Source: Lingula anatina
Taxonomy: Eukaryota; Brachiopoda; Lingulata; Lingulida; Lingulidae
Reading direction: 5' to 3'
Assembly (NCBI RefSeq): GCF_001039355.2
Contig: NW_019773516.1
Location: 30,256 to 94,255, forward strand
Length of the DNA: 64,000 nt
Shown: piece by piece, positions 26,601-36,690 of the stretch
Position numbering within the stretch: the first letter of the stretch is position 1
Layout: each line of letters opens with the position of its first letter
The notes under the pieces: model-generated
What the model saw: only the letters and a program-made list of their open reading frames with translations
The model's database searches: none
What the model was told of the DNA's origin: nothing
Program-made: the position numbers and the translations under genes

Positions 26601-29600
26601 ATACAAACTTCAGAGGCATTATAAAATTTTATTGAATACTTTCTCCATAATTCCCAGTTATTTTGCCAATTATTTACTACAGCTGACCAATATCAGGTTC
26701 TCAAAAAGAAATTGTTTAGCATCTAAATAAGTTTGCTCAAACGTAACTGGTTCTTCGTACAGGAAGCTGTTGGACATTTCTTTCCAGGTAATATTATAAA
26801 ATCTCACTTTCACTGAAGTGCAATTTTCATAACTTTGTGTTAAAAACCCAATTTTACTCTTTATGGCAGTACTTGGACACCAAAATGAGATTAGCCGAGA
26901 TGACCAGACTGAGATTTAGCTACGATGAAGCCAGGAAAAGTGTGCAAAACCTCAAACATAAGTTGGCCAGTGTGGAGGAACGCATGATTCCTGGCCAGAC
27001 AGAATCTGATAAAGATAGGTAGGTTCAAGACAACAAGTATGTCTTAGTTCCATACATGCCATAAACTAGAGCCATTAGCTATAGAATGGACTCACTGACT
27101 ATAGAATGGAGCCTGTGAAACGAGGTCACTGTGATAATTGGAGGATGATAAAATGGACTTTCAGTGCAACTCTGCCAAACCAAAACTGTGTATGAATATT
27201 ATATGTTAAAAAATTTTTTTCAAACTTGTGAATCATGATATTTCTAAAATCACTGTGGGCCTTGCTCTGTATTTAACATTTGGCTTACCTATTGCAATAT
27301 TTTCCATTTAGATTATTATTGATTCAAGAAAAAGAGCAGCTACTACGTGAACTGAGAGGGTTGAGCAAGAAGGGCCGCTCACAAGAAGAAATACTTGAAG
27401 TGCGGCGCCAAGTACAACAATTAGAACATGACTTGGTCATGGCGATGGACACCTCTAGTCGGCAGATAGCTGAGAGGTAGGGGGACATTTATGATGTCAT
27501 AAATAGCTATATGATGTCAAATAACTACTTGTGATGTCACGACTTATAATAATATACTAAAATGCCTTTATAGGTTGGAAAGGGATAGGATGACATTTGG
27601 TACAGTGTATACCACGTCAGGAATACATAGTTCCTGTTGGCACCATGTCTTATTTGACATACATCATTATCTTGCCATACAAATTTTAGTTAAAAAACAT
27701 AATCACCTTCTTCAATGACTAACATCACTTACATTACCTCTTAAAACCTGATCATTTATCCTCACTCTATTGTCCTTTAGTAATTGCCAGGTCATCTTAC
27801 TTTAGGGAACAGCCATGTATTGCTTCAAGTATCATAATTTTAACACAAAATGTACGTGACTAGACATTAAGGGTTCCCTTCCTGAATATCTGTGTGTTTT
27901 CTTTTGGATATTTTCTTTATGTTGTTGTCTTCTTTTTAGCGGCACCTTTGCACGTCTTTTCCGGAAATCTCCTTTTGCAAAGTTCCGCCGCTCAGCCACA
28001 TCTTCTTCTCCTTCTTCATCATGTACCAAAGCAAGGTGACTGTTTGGTGTTCTGAGGTTGCAGCTCATATTATTACATTGCCTTTTATGCAGGGCCTGTA
28101 GTCACTATACTTATAGTCACTGTATTTATAATGCTAGTTGCTGCTTGAGCTACATTGACATTTGTCCACAGTGAGCATGTTTTTGTGGAAAAAAACTTAT
28201 TTATTTATTTTTCTGAATGCCTGCATTGATCTGCACTGTTATTTCACCCCAGACTCTGTCTTACTCCATTTCAAATTCTTCGGAAGGTTAAGCATCTTTT
28301 ATGCTCTACTTTATTACACCCACATCAACCATGCATGGGTTTTATTGCCCTGAGAAACAATGGCACATTAATTCCTCCTGTGTGAAAGAAGCAGCATAAA
28401 CAACCAAGTGTCTGAAACATTCATTACAACATTGAAATATATACACATTCCTCCTACTGCAGCAGATTTCCTTACTGTGCACTTTGCATGGACATGTGGA
28501 CAGAATATTTATACTTTTAGCTGCCATAAAAATTAGAATGTGTGACATGCTTTAATGTTCAGTGATTTCAATTGAGTTGAACATAAATTTAAAAAAACTT
28601 AACTTTAATAAAGCAGTTGAGTTCTCCTTCCTTTGGGGTACTTGTCCATACTGAATTTTGACATCTAAGTATATCTTTACTCTTCATTAAGTGAAGATAG
28701 GGATTAAACAGTTCGGTATATAACTGAAACCAGGAACAAAATGAATAATAACCTGTTGTATACTGTTTCAGATTAAAGCTTCAGGAAGAGAAAAATAAAA
28801 TCATAGACCAGCTATCAGAGGCTACCCGTATTACAACCTACTTAGAGTCCCAACTTAAAAGGTGAGACATTTTCCTGTTATTTGAACACATTCAAATAAA
28901 ATGAGCAAGACTCCATAAGGTGATATTAAATTCGATATTAGTATGTTCTTTCTTTAAAACATTTTGCAATTTAATAATAAAAAAATTGTCATGATTACTT
29001 ACAAAAAAGTTTTAAAATTTGTAATTTTTATACAAAACATTTTGCATGAATCTTATGAATTTGTCAAATTTATCCCTTGCTTTCAAGTCTCCACCCAACC
29101 CATCTTGGGTTCAGATGAATATGTATGTGATTTAACATATAATCACTAGTAAATACAAGTCAGGCAAATAAGTATGCATACTAATTTCCAATATCATTTC
29201 ACTTTCAGTATATCACTCAGCACATTGTCCATGTCCTCAGGGTCAAGTCGAGGGTCATTTGGTTCACTGGGGTCATTAGGGTCACTGTCGGCGAGCAGCA
29301 AGGGGTCATTAAGTTCTTTGAGTTTCACAGACATTTACGGGGGCCATTCCCCTTGCAACAGTGAGACAAACCTTCAGGATTTACATCGGAGGGTTGAGAA
29401 ATTACTACAGGGGCATAGCATTTCTCCCATACATGAGATACAGGGTATGACGTCTTCAGCTGAGGATATCAACATTGGAGGGCCCCAGGGGTACATCCCC
29501 ATACAAGGCATGGCCACAGCAGAGTATTTACCAATGCAGGGAGTGGCGTCATCTAACGAGGAGATTAACATGGCTGTACCACATGGGTACACGCCAAAAT

Positions 29601-32600
29601 TAACAATAGGGTCACAGCAAAATGTCAGGCAGTCGCCATCGGCTGAGTCGCCATTGTCGTCAATTCCGACGCCACCACCAGTGTCGTCTTTCGATGTTGG
29701 ACCTCCTCCGAGTTACGAGGAGCACATGAGTAACATGCAGAGGCAGAGGTTAATTCCTTCCTCTAAGACTGGTTCTAATATTGACCAATCAAACTTACTG
29801 AGCATACAGCAGAAATCTCAGCAGCAAGGAGGGGGGAGATCTGGTATGGGACCAGTCCCATCGCTGCCTCTTTCTGGACTAGAGTCTGGGAGTGAGGCTG
29901 TGAGTGTTCCACCTCTCAGCCCCATCAGTGAGTCCAGTTCCGGGGTGTGTAATACGTGCAACCTGTCTGGCGGGAACACCAGGAGTGTGTCTGCGGCCGT
30001 CAGTGACGAGTCTGTCGCTGGAGACAGTGGGGTGTTTGAGGCATCAATTAAAAGGTAAAGATCATACTTGAACTCAACAGTTTGATTTCTGCAAAAAAGT
30101 ATAGTGGTAGCAGTAGCAGTAAACTGCATTCATTAGATTATGTGCTATTATGTTAAATGTAAGTGATCGTATCAGTTTGGCAGCATCATGAAAATGCAGT
30201 CTTGTTGACTAAATTGCATTTTATGGCAGTTCTTTAAAAGTTGCTGTCTTAATGGCGCTCCTCTTAGTCTTAGCAACTACATAGATCTGTCTTAAATCCA
30301 TGACTCATAGGCAAGCTTACGTATCTCAAAGTGCAAATGGAGCCCAAAAGAGAATGTTTATTAGTTAGCTCTGAGCCAGTCTTGCATACAAACAAGATCA
30401 TATTAACCTTGAAGTCTGTCTGGGTGAAATGATAGTTTACTTTTAGTGTCCCTGAATAAGATCTCTGCTGAGAGCTACAGAGCTTTCAGAACTGGGAGAC
30501 TAGAGAAATAAAGGCTTAGGTTGTTTTTGCAGACAGTCACACTACAAATTTTTTTAATGCTGTAAGTCAGTTTTTAGAAGCATGACTTCAACAGTTGAAA
30601 GGAAAAGAAGGGGATGTGTGGAGGACACTTTAATTTCAAATTTCAAATTGTACCCATTGCTAAGAATGACATTGAGCCTTCTAAGTGTATGATTTACCCA
30701 ATTTTTTCAACATTCCCAGGCAGTATTTTATTTGCCTTTTTTATTATCTTAAACTGTTACATTTAGTATATTTAGGAAAAGCCTTGATCACAGGTAAAGC
30801 ATAAAAAAGACCAGCAGCCATACATTACTACGTGGACCAGTAGTCTGTTTTCCAATGCTTAGACATTATGTACTATTTAAGGCACCATATATCACTATTA
30901 TGAGAATGTTATGGCCACTGTTGGGATAATTATGATGGCTAACATTTGTTGTGGTACTAGTAAACACGCAAAGTGATATTGCTGTGAAGATAAGGCCAGA
31001 CTGATAGGAATGCATACTATGATTTACTGTATTATTGTTTTCAAGTGGTATTCAAAAAACTTGTAAGAGGATTTGGGGGGAGAGGGGGAGGGCTAAAAAT
31101 TCTTGTATTTGTGGTTTACACAATTCCCAGAATGTAAAAGTTGAAGTTAAAAATACCTTAAATTTAATCAAGTTTTTCATCATTTCAGACGTGGTGAATT
31201 TGATGATGCTTTTGACCTTGGTCTGGAGTGTGCACAGGTCCAGATTAGGCTTAAGTAAGTACACATGTATGCACACACGCACACACACGCAGGCATTCAT
31301 ACATGCACGCATACATACTTAGAATGCATATCAGTGCAATAATTGTGTAACATATTCTTTATGTACATGGTAATACTCTAAGTGTATTGTAGATATTAAG
31401 GAGTAGTGGTTCTGCCCAACGTAAATGTATTGTAAGGTATGGAAAGTGAAATATTCCATGTTATCTATATATATAGGTATGAGGCAGTTGAGGGACAGCT
31501 CCATATAGGTTTGGAGAAGGCAAGGAACCTGGCAGCCATAGCAGCATTACCTGAGAAAAGTCAAATGTAAGTCATTATAATGATGATGATGATGGTGGTG
31601 ATGGTGATAAACAGTTCTTTAAAGATCACAGTGGTTGAATTGTGGAGATGCAAATTTGCTTTATATTTTTATCACCATCATCAGCACTTAATTGTTGTTG
31701 TGGTTGTTATTGATCTTAAATTTATCACTGAGCAAGGAGAGACCTAATAAATGGCGTTTATAAGAAGAGAATTTCACGTCAACACTTTTGCAAAACTCAG
31801 AGAATTTTTATTTTCATTTTTTCCAGTTTTTTTAACCCATACAAGTATTTGTTAAATGCTTTTGATTAATGAATTGATTATTCTGTAAGCTAAGATTGTG
31901 CTATTAAAGACACAACTTGCTTTATTTCAGATGTTTAAAGGCAGCTCTTCTTCCTAACTTGACTGCTTCATTTGCCACTCAGTTGTCAAAGGACATCAAC
32001 AGTCCAAAATTCAATGAAACTTTTAAAGTTGCAATCTCGGAGAGCAAGCTAAGGGCCAAGACGCTGTCTGTTAGTGTGTGCAGTACGACTGAAAGGAAAG
32101 ACGCGGAAGTCCTGGTGAGTTCTTCGTATTTTTGACACGTTGCCATCAAGAAAATAAGGTGGAAATTTTGTTGGTCTAGTGCCCTTGATTGTATCCAGAG
32201 AAATTTGAAAGAAAAGTTTTAAGAGATGCCACACACTACCATCCTAGAGAATCTTTACTCCAAAAAGGCTGTAAAACACCTCTTTTAAAAATGCACTCAC
32301 TGTCTTGCATAGAGATTCTGGCATGATGAGTGGGAATTAGATTAGGGAGGAAAATATTGAAAAGTGCCAAAACACACAAACTGTAAAAATAGGGAGCTTC
32401 TTTTCACCCCAGGTTTGTGTTTTAGGAAAAAAATACCACAGACTTGTCTGACGATAATTTGTGATGACTAACCAGGAAAACTTGTAAGAGTGTACTTCAT
32501 TGCACATGAACTAGGCTTGATTTGAACTCATAACATGCAAAGTGGAATTTCTCATACACGAAAGCAACTGATATATACACCATGCTAGATTTTTGGACGT

Positions 32601-35600
32601 TTGTTTCCAAATAAGGAAATGACAAATTTTTTGGTTTATCGTGCATCTTAACCATATCAAGTATAGTTACATTTCTGCATGCATAACTGACTTTGATCAG
32701 ATACCTTATGGAACCACCCATGTAATGTTGACTAAGACTAATGAAAATGCTCTTTTTTTCCCACAATTCCAGGGCTGTGCCCAGGTGAGCTTGGCAGACT
32801 TTGACCCCAAACAGGTCACCACCAGGTGGTACAATGTCCTCAGCTTCAGGTTTATGCATCAAGAGAGCAAGAGGAGCCCATCCAAGAGCAGCAGCAGATC
32901 CAGTGGAAATACTGTGGCAGACAGGAACAGTGCAGACAGGGTAGCACAGCTGCTGGAGAAATCCTCTGCAAAATTACAGCAAGCATCTATGAATGATGAG
33001 TCTCAGCAGAGCAGTGACAGTGGGAAAGATGGAAGGTATGTGTCTAATTAACTCAAATGATGGTCTTATGAAATAAATATGATTATTTTCCTTATTTTAA
33101 AATGAGCTGTAACTTAATGCATAGTGTCTATTGTAGATGGAAGGTGTGATTTGATTAAACTAAAAAATTGCCAGGTAACAAAATGTCTTAAAAATTGACA
33201 TCAATTTTCACTAATTACCTTACACAGACTATTTTAACCAATTCATTTGCTCTGTGAATCCAGGGTGCGTGCCTCTTCCTTGGATGCCTCCCTGTTCAGG
33301 GGCCAGATTTCTGCCGTCTCCACAATGAAGGAGGAAAGCTCAGACGAGTCCACCATCATCTCCTCACAGACATCCACCCTGACACGTAACCAGGGTCAGG
33401 ATGATATGGATCAGATGAAGTTTGAGATCACACCAATGTCATCTGATGACAGTGCCGATGAAGAGGACACAGAAGAGGAGGTATGGTCAAATATTAAAGT
33501 TGGGGGGGGGATATGGATGTCTAATGGACTGCATAAAGTTAAGATATGAAAGTTCAAACATTCTGGAACTGTGTAAAGTGTTGTTATGTTTAAAATTGCA
33601 ATTCCACAACAAAAACCTCATATAAGCAAAAGATAACTTAAATTTTAAATTTTCATAGAGGCGAAACTTAAGTTGAATTATGTATAAGCTTCCATCTAGA
33701 ATAGAACTAGTATAAACTTCATTTTTATCATCATATTTTTAAACAAATGTATGTAAATGTAGTAAAATTTTGGGCCATATGAAAAGATAAAGAGCAGTTT
33801 TTACAGGGTATTAACCAAGGAAGACTTTCTGTTACCATTTTTTGCCATTTTATATGGTGAAATTTGGTCCATTAAAAAAAACATGAATTAATTGGATGGC
33901 ATATTTCAGAAGAGGGACTCTTTTGTGATCCCGGATGACGTGGACATCTTAGAAAACTACAGTGGTGCTGAGATAACGGAAAGTGAGAGCCAATTTGGGG
34001 AAGGAGAGGAGGAGGAAGAAGAGGATGATTTTGTGGAAGATTATGATGCAGATACAATCAAAATGGAGGATAAAGAGACCAATACGGAGGGCAATTACAA
34101 ACTGAAGAACCGCGTCGGGGAGAACAAGCGTCGCTCACATGCAGAGACAATGCGATCCAGGAACAGCTGTATACGCAGATCGCAGACTTTCTCACCAGCT
34201 GGCGGCCATGTTAATGCCAATTCCTACATATGCAAGGTAAGGATTTTCTTCAGTTTGTGGCTAAGAACCAAGTCATTGTCTCTTAATCCTTGATTTTAAT
34301 GTTCAAAGGCAGTGAAAGTGAAGCATCATTATCAGTTTTATTTCTACAACATAACTACTTTGACTCTGGAAAACATGATAAGCATTTCATTTTCAACTCC
34401 ACATAACAAATGTGATTGTGGTATTATTGCAGCTCAACCGTAGTGACTCTGACAGCTCCATGCCTCTGTATAAGAGGGCACCTTTCCAACGCAACACCTT
34501 GGAGAGGAGAAGCCTTCGATGGAAAAAATTGCCTGGTGTGAACAGCTCTGCGGCAACCAAACTGAGGCCATCACCAGAACGAGGCAGCATGAGAACATCA
34601 ATCGACCTTGAACTTGACCTCCAGGCCTCGAAGACAAAATTTATTCACCTACAGGATGAGATAAATCGTCTTCGTGATTTAAAGAAGGTGATGGAAGAGG
34701 CAAAAGCTAGAGGTAAATAAAAGAAAAAAATGCCAGTAGCAGAATAGCCTGCCTAGTGAATAGAACAATGTTATCATAGTCATGATCATAGTTGCCATCT
34801 ATTGCAGAGACTATAAGTTCAGAAATGGCTTAAAAGAAAGTCGTAAATATATAACCTGAGCTGGATTTCCAGTAGTCTTCATCAACTCTACATGTCATAT
34901 TCTTTTTATCTCAGGTGAAAGTGAGCTGCCTAGCTGGTTTACAGACAGTGAACAGATGCAGCAACTTTTACAGGAGGCAGACAACCTGGTTAGTACAGTT
35001 TCAACTCCAGAAGAAAAGAAGCTGTTAACTTTCTGAGGCTGGAGCCTGACATGGAGCACCAAAAATTATTATTAAAAAAAAAAAAAAAAATTCCCACAAA
35101 GCTTTTAAAACAGAAAAACGAATTTCTGTTAGTAACCAGTTTCTTAGATGATAAAAAACATCTTCTACATTCAATTATGACCATTATAGGAAAAAGATTC
35201 ATTCATTCATTACCATAAATAAATAGATGTAAAAAGTATAATGGTATATTCTAAGGCCTTTGTCACTTATGTTGTTTGTATTTGTCTTGCAGTTGAACAG
35301 GCCCCAGGGTAGCTATATCTCCCGTCAGGACCAGAAGGCGGAGAGACTGATGAGGAAGATCACCAAAGAGGCTCACAAGTTACGAACACAGGAGGCTCCA
35401 GATGTCTTGTCTTTCAAGTAAGTACCATGATAATTGAGTTTTATGTTTTGACAAAGAAAATGAATGCATTTTGAACTGTTAGTTTATGTCCTGATATCTT
35501 TCCTCTCTTATCCTTGCTTCATTGGTCATGAAATATTTATTTCTATAATTCTAGTTATTTTCACAAGTATGTAAAACTTAAAAGGAAAATATTTTGTTTG

Positions 35601-35882
35601 AATATATTATATAGGATGGCTCTGTTTCAGGAAATTTTTATCGCACTGCAGCAATTGATTATATCTCAAAATTATTTACATTTTAGAGAAAAAATGGCCT
35701 TCTTCACCACAGTGAACATGAAAGTGCCAGCTATCCCACCAGAAGACCTCGATCTTATTGGGAAGACACCCGCTGCAAAGTCCATAAAAGAAGATGAAAT
35801 GAATAAAACTGCTGCAGCTATTGCTGCTGTTGCCATTGAAGAAGCCAAGCAGGGACTGAAGCAGGAAGTGAAAAACAAGTGA
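7463..35882 (+). CDS. kibra: Kibra / WWC-family Hippo pathway scaffold, 5' truncated by window edge
   Basis: Orthologue of KIBRA (WWC1), a cytoplasmic and apical scaffold that works with Merlin and Expanded upstream of Hippo/LATS and binds aPKC. Exons read by splice sites and phase: 7463-7572, 13304-13398, 15492-15600, 22821-22980, 25860-25995, 26322-26450, 26870-27018, 27312-27476, (27940-28035 optional), 28772-28861, 29209-30054, 31189-31254, 31477-31566, 31931-32114, 32773-33035, 33264-33480, 33910-34236, 34433-34712, 34915-34988, 35293-35417, 35687-35882. Phases agree at every junction. The in-window part encodes 1269 residues without the cassette (human KIBRA has about 1110 in total). 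Order: WW2, coiled coils, Ser-rich region, C2 domain, acidic stretch, aPKC-binding motif, C-terminal coiled coil. The WW1 exon lies upstream of the window. Family identity is certain; small boundary errors are possible. Confidence 0.96.
8851..9406. mobile_element. Non-autonomous inverted-repeat element (about 555 bp)
   Basis: The ends are inverted copies: ATACCCCATTCACACTAC at 8851-8868 and its near-perfect complement GTAGTGTGAACGGGGTAT at 9389-9406 (17 of 18). Subterminal copies of the GCGTTCACACT motif lie at about 8929 and 9323 on the same strand. A TA dinucleotide flanks both ends, compatible with a TA target site as in Tc1/mariner-type elements. There is no transposase frame inside. The element lies in the kibra intron 7573-13303 and is more GC-rich than its surroundings. 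Confidence 0.75.
11853..11935. repeat. Short imperfect hairpin
   Basis: ACGGTCAGTTTTTGAGTCC at the left and GGACTCAGAACTGACCGT at the right are inverted copies, and pairing continues imperfectly inward. It may be a small inverted-repeat element or an RNA hairpin in the kibra intron. Confidence 0.5.
12699..13040 (-). pseudogene. Decayed coding-like fragment inside kibra intron
   Basis: On the minus strand a frame stays open for about 113 codons between stops at 13041-13043 and 12699-12701, without any ATG. The reading includes a stretch with [19 protein letters not shown] and then [11 protein letters not shown], which resembles one repeat of an extracellular beta-sandwich protein (DUF11-like PGD...T motifs). 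Coding-like sequence seems to continue in another frame after the stop (12569-12760), as expected of a frameshifted relic. I cannot name the parent gene. It could also be chance in AT-rich DNA. Confidence 0.28.
13304..13398 (+). CDS. kibra: kibra exon: second half of WW2 and start of coiled coil
   Basis: Acceptor TTTACAG at 13297-13303, donor GTGAGT at 13399. It encodes [19 protein letters not shown] and then the start of the helical region. Where canonical WW domains have the second Trp, this one has Ile (QIEDP), as human KIBRA WW2 does, so the atypical WW2 is conserved. The frame remains open for about 350 bases upstream of the acceptor, which might allow a longer alternative exon, but the strict junction with 7572 restores the family sequence exactly. 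Confidence 0.93.
15492..28861 (+). CDS. kibra: kibra exons: central coiled-coil region (8 constitutive exons)
   Basis: Exons 15492-15600, 22821-22980, 25860-25995, 26322-26450, 26870-27018, 27312-27476 and 28772-28861, plus the optional 27940-28035, encode long charged helices: [40 protein letters not shown], then [19 protein letters not shown] short SQTDVSGE linker follows, and then [20 protein letters not shown] and the closing [20 protein letters not shown]. In the family this region mediates dimerisation and binding of partners. Each segment aligns by eye with the same order in human KIBRA. The introns here are long (22 kb is not unusual for WWC genes); 15601-22820 holds no other gene I can see. 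Confidence 0.92.
18516..18534. repeat. C19 homopolymer in a polypyrimidine block
   Basis: A run of 19 C lies inside a C/T-only stretch (about 18481-18550). The minus strand is correspondingly G-rich and could form triplex or quadruplex structures. Its length in the assembly may be inaccurate. Confidence 0.85.
19748..19808. repeat. (CT)n microsatellite
   Basis: About 30 uninterrupted CT dinucleotides within the long kibra intron 15601-22820. Read on the other strand it gives an Arg-Glu open frame, which is an artefact. Confidence 0.95.
23602..23628. repeat. (TG)n microsatellite
   Basis: About 13 TG units within the kibra intron 22981-25859. That intron otherwise holds nothing I recognise. 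Confidence 0.9.
27940..28035 (+). CDS. kibra: kibra candidate cassette exon, basic/Ser-rich, in frame
   Basis: A strong polypyrimidine tract and TTTTTAG acceptor end at 27939, and a GTGACT donor starts at 28036. The 96-bp block enters and leaves in the same phase as its flanking exons (AG|C in, AG|G out), so it can be included or skipped without changing the frame. It encodes 32 residues, [18 protein letters not shown] followed by [14 protein letters not shown], between the coiled-coil exons at 27312 and 28772. I do not recall this segment in human KIBRA. The base composition is visibly less AT-rich than the surrounding intron. Its use in mRNA is inferred. Confidence 0.68.
29209..30054 (+). 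CDS. kibra: kibra large exon: Ser/Gly-rich region, PPxY motif, conserved DESVAGDSG block
   Basis: At 846 bp this is the largest exon. It opens with the end of the coiled coil and a run of Gly-Ser-Leu repeats ([15 protein letters not shown]), then SFTDIYGG, matching SFTDLYYD in the human protein. A family-specific stretch holds an internal repeat (QGYIP / HGYTP units, about 29437-29600) and a PPPSYEEH motif at 29702-29725. It closes with [19 protein letters not shown], almost identical to the human block just before the C2 domain. The middle is probably disordered and is longer than in human KIBRA. Confidence 0.95.
31189..33035 (+). CDS. kibra: kibra exons: C2 domain (and following Ser-rich linker)
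   Basis: Exons 31189-31254, 31477-31566, 31931-32114 and 32773-33035 together encode the C2 domain: [20 protein letters not shown], a loop with [19 protein letters not shown], then [17 protein letters not shown] and [12 protein letters not shown], and the closing [20 protein letters not shown] plus NVLSF. KIBRA C2 binds phosphoinositides and Ca2+ weakly; the human RWYNLLSYKYL ending is recognisable. The last exon continues into a basic Ser-rich linker. Confidence 0.94.
33264..34712 (+). CDS. kibra: kibra exons: acidic region, SKTFSP-like motif and aPKC-binding motif
   Basis: Exons 33264-33480, 33910-34236 and 34433-34712. The first two are rich in Asp/Glu ([17 protein letters not shown]) and include KETNTE, shared with human KIBRA, followed by [10 protein letters not shown] (human IRSKTFSPG). 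The third starts [11 protein letters not shown] and includes [17 protein letters not shown], which corresponds to the segment of human KIBRA that binds and inhibits atypical PKC. It then has [13 protein letters not shown], again almost identical to human. These matches confirm the frame at three junctions. Confidence 0.95.
34915..35882 (+). CDS. kibra: kibra 3' coding exons and stop
   Basis: Exons 34915-34988 ([20 protein letters not shown]), 35293-35417 ([19 protein letters not shown]) and 35687-35882 ([20 protein letters not shown]...), with TGA at 35880-35882. Human KIBRA has the matching [22 protein letters not shown] and stops there. This protein instead runs about 42 residues further, Ala- and Lys-rich, and ends in VKNK. 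It therefore lacks the C-terminal ADDV PDZ ligand. Donor 34989 is GTTAGT, slightly unusual. Confidence 0.93.
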
Positions 35883-36690
35883 ACAGATGAATGATATGTG
35901 ACAGTAACATCAAGTGAATGAATCGTATCTAATGTGACAGAAGCAGTGCCAGAACTCTACTTTTCTGCAGTCGAGAAGAAAATGGAGTTTATCAATAAGG
36001 CATATGCATTGTCTGTAAGCAGATATGTTACACTGAAACTGCCAAAGGAAACTGAGATGCTGAGTGACCTCATAACAGATAAATCAGTATTGTCCTCTCA
36101 GCTTAAGGAACTGTAAGAACATCCCAAAAGAGAGCGAAAAGTTGTGTTTCTCTCTGTATACAACTAGACACAAGATAGCAGTCAAAATTGAGGAACAACA
36201 AAATTCTGGAGACCAGAATAACTGTAGAACATGAAAGGATTTACAGCAAAGAGGATGGAAAAGGCATTTATGTCCCATCAAATAAACTCGACAAAACTGC
36301 TTTGATTCAAGAGAGCTGTATGTGGCTCAAGAGGCTGAAGTTGAGAAGTCGATTTGCTCACAAGTGTTCACAGGGCTGCCGCCACCTTCAGACTTGTATT
36401 CTTTTTGTTCAGTCCAAAAAGAGTTCAGATTCTCTGCAATACGAGTTTTATACCAACTGATATTACATGGGCACTGCCTGGGCACATTCTCGGGTCTTCC
36501 TTATTGAGGAAGGAGGTCCTTTTCACTACCAGCAGGTAGTTTGGAATGAAGTGGACAGAGTGTGAATGTTGTGTAGATTTTAATAGATTTTGTATTGAGG
36601 ATTGGTTTTAGATAAGCTAGAACTATGCAAACCCCCCTGTGTTCAAGTCCCATTTTCTTACAATAAATGGGCAAAAAATGTAGCCCTCAT
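35883..36690 (+). other. kibra: Probable kibra 3' UTR with polyadenylation signal
   Basis: Downstream of the stop there is an AATAAA at 36281-36286 and another at 36662-36667, the more likely end. The open frames here are short and share no features with each other. The true 3' end cannot be fixed from sequence alone. From 36690 to 38190 I see only AT-rich intergenic DNA, with a (TTA)n run near 37470-37494. Confidence 0.45.

Noticed and set aside
26763-26787. Possible 25-bp kibra microexon between exons 26322-26450 and 26870-27018
   Set aside because: It has AG and GTAATA borders, but 25 bases would shift the frame and lead to a stop within 20 codons, while skipping it gives the conserved family sequence.
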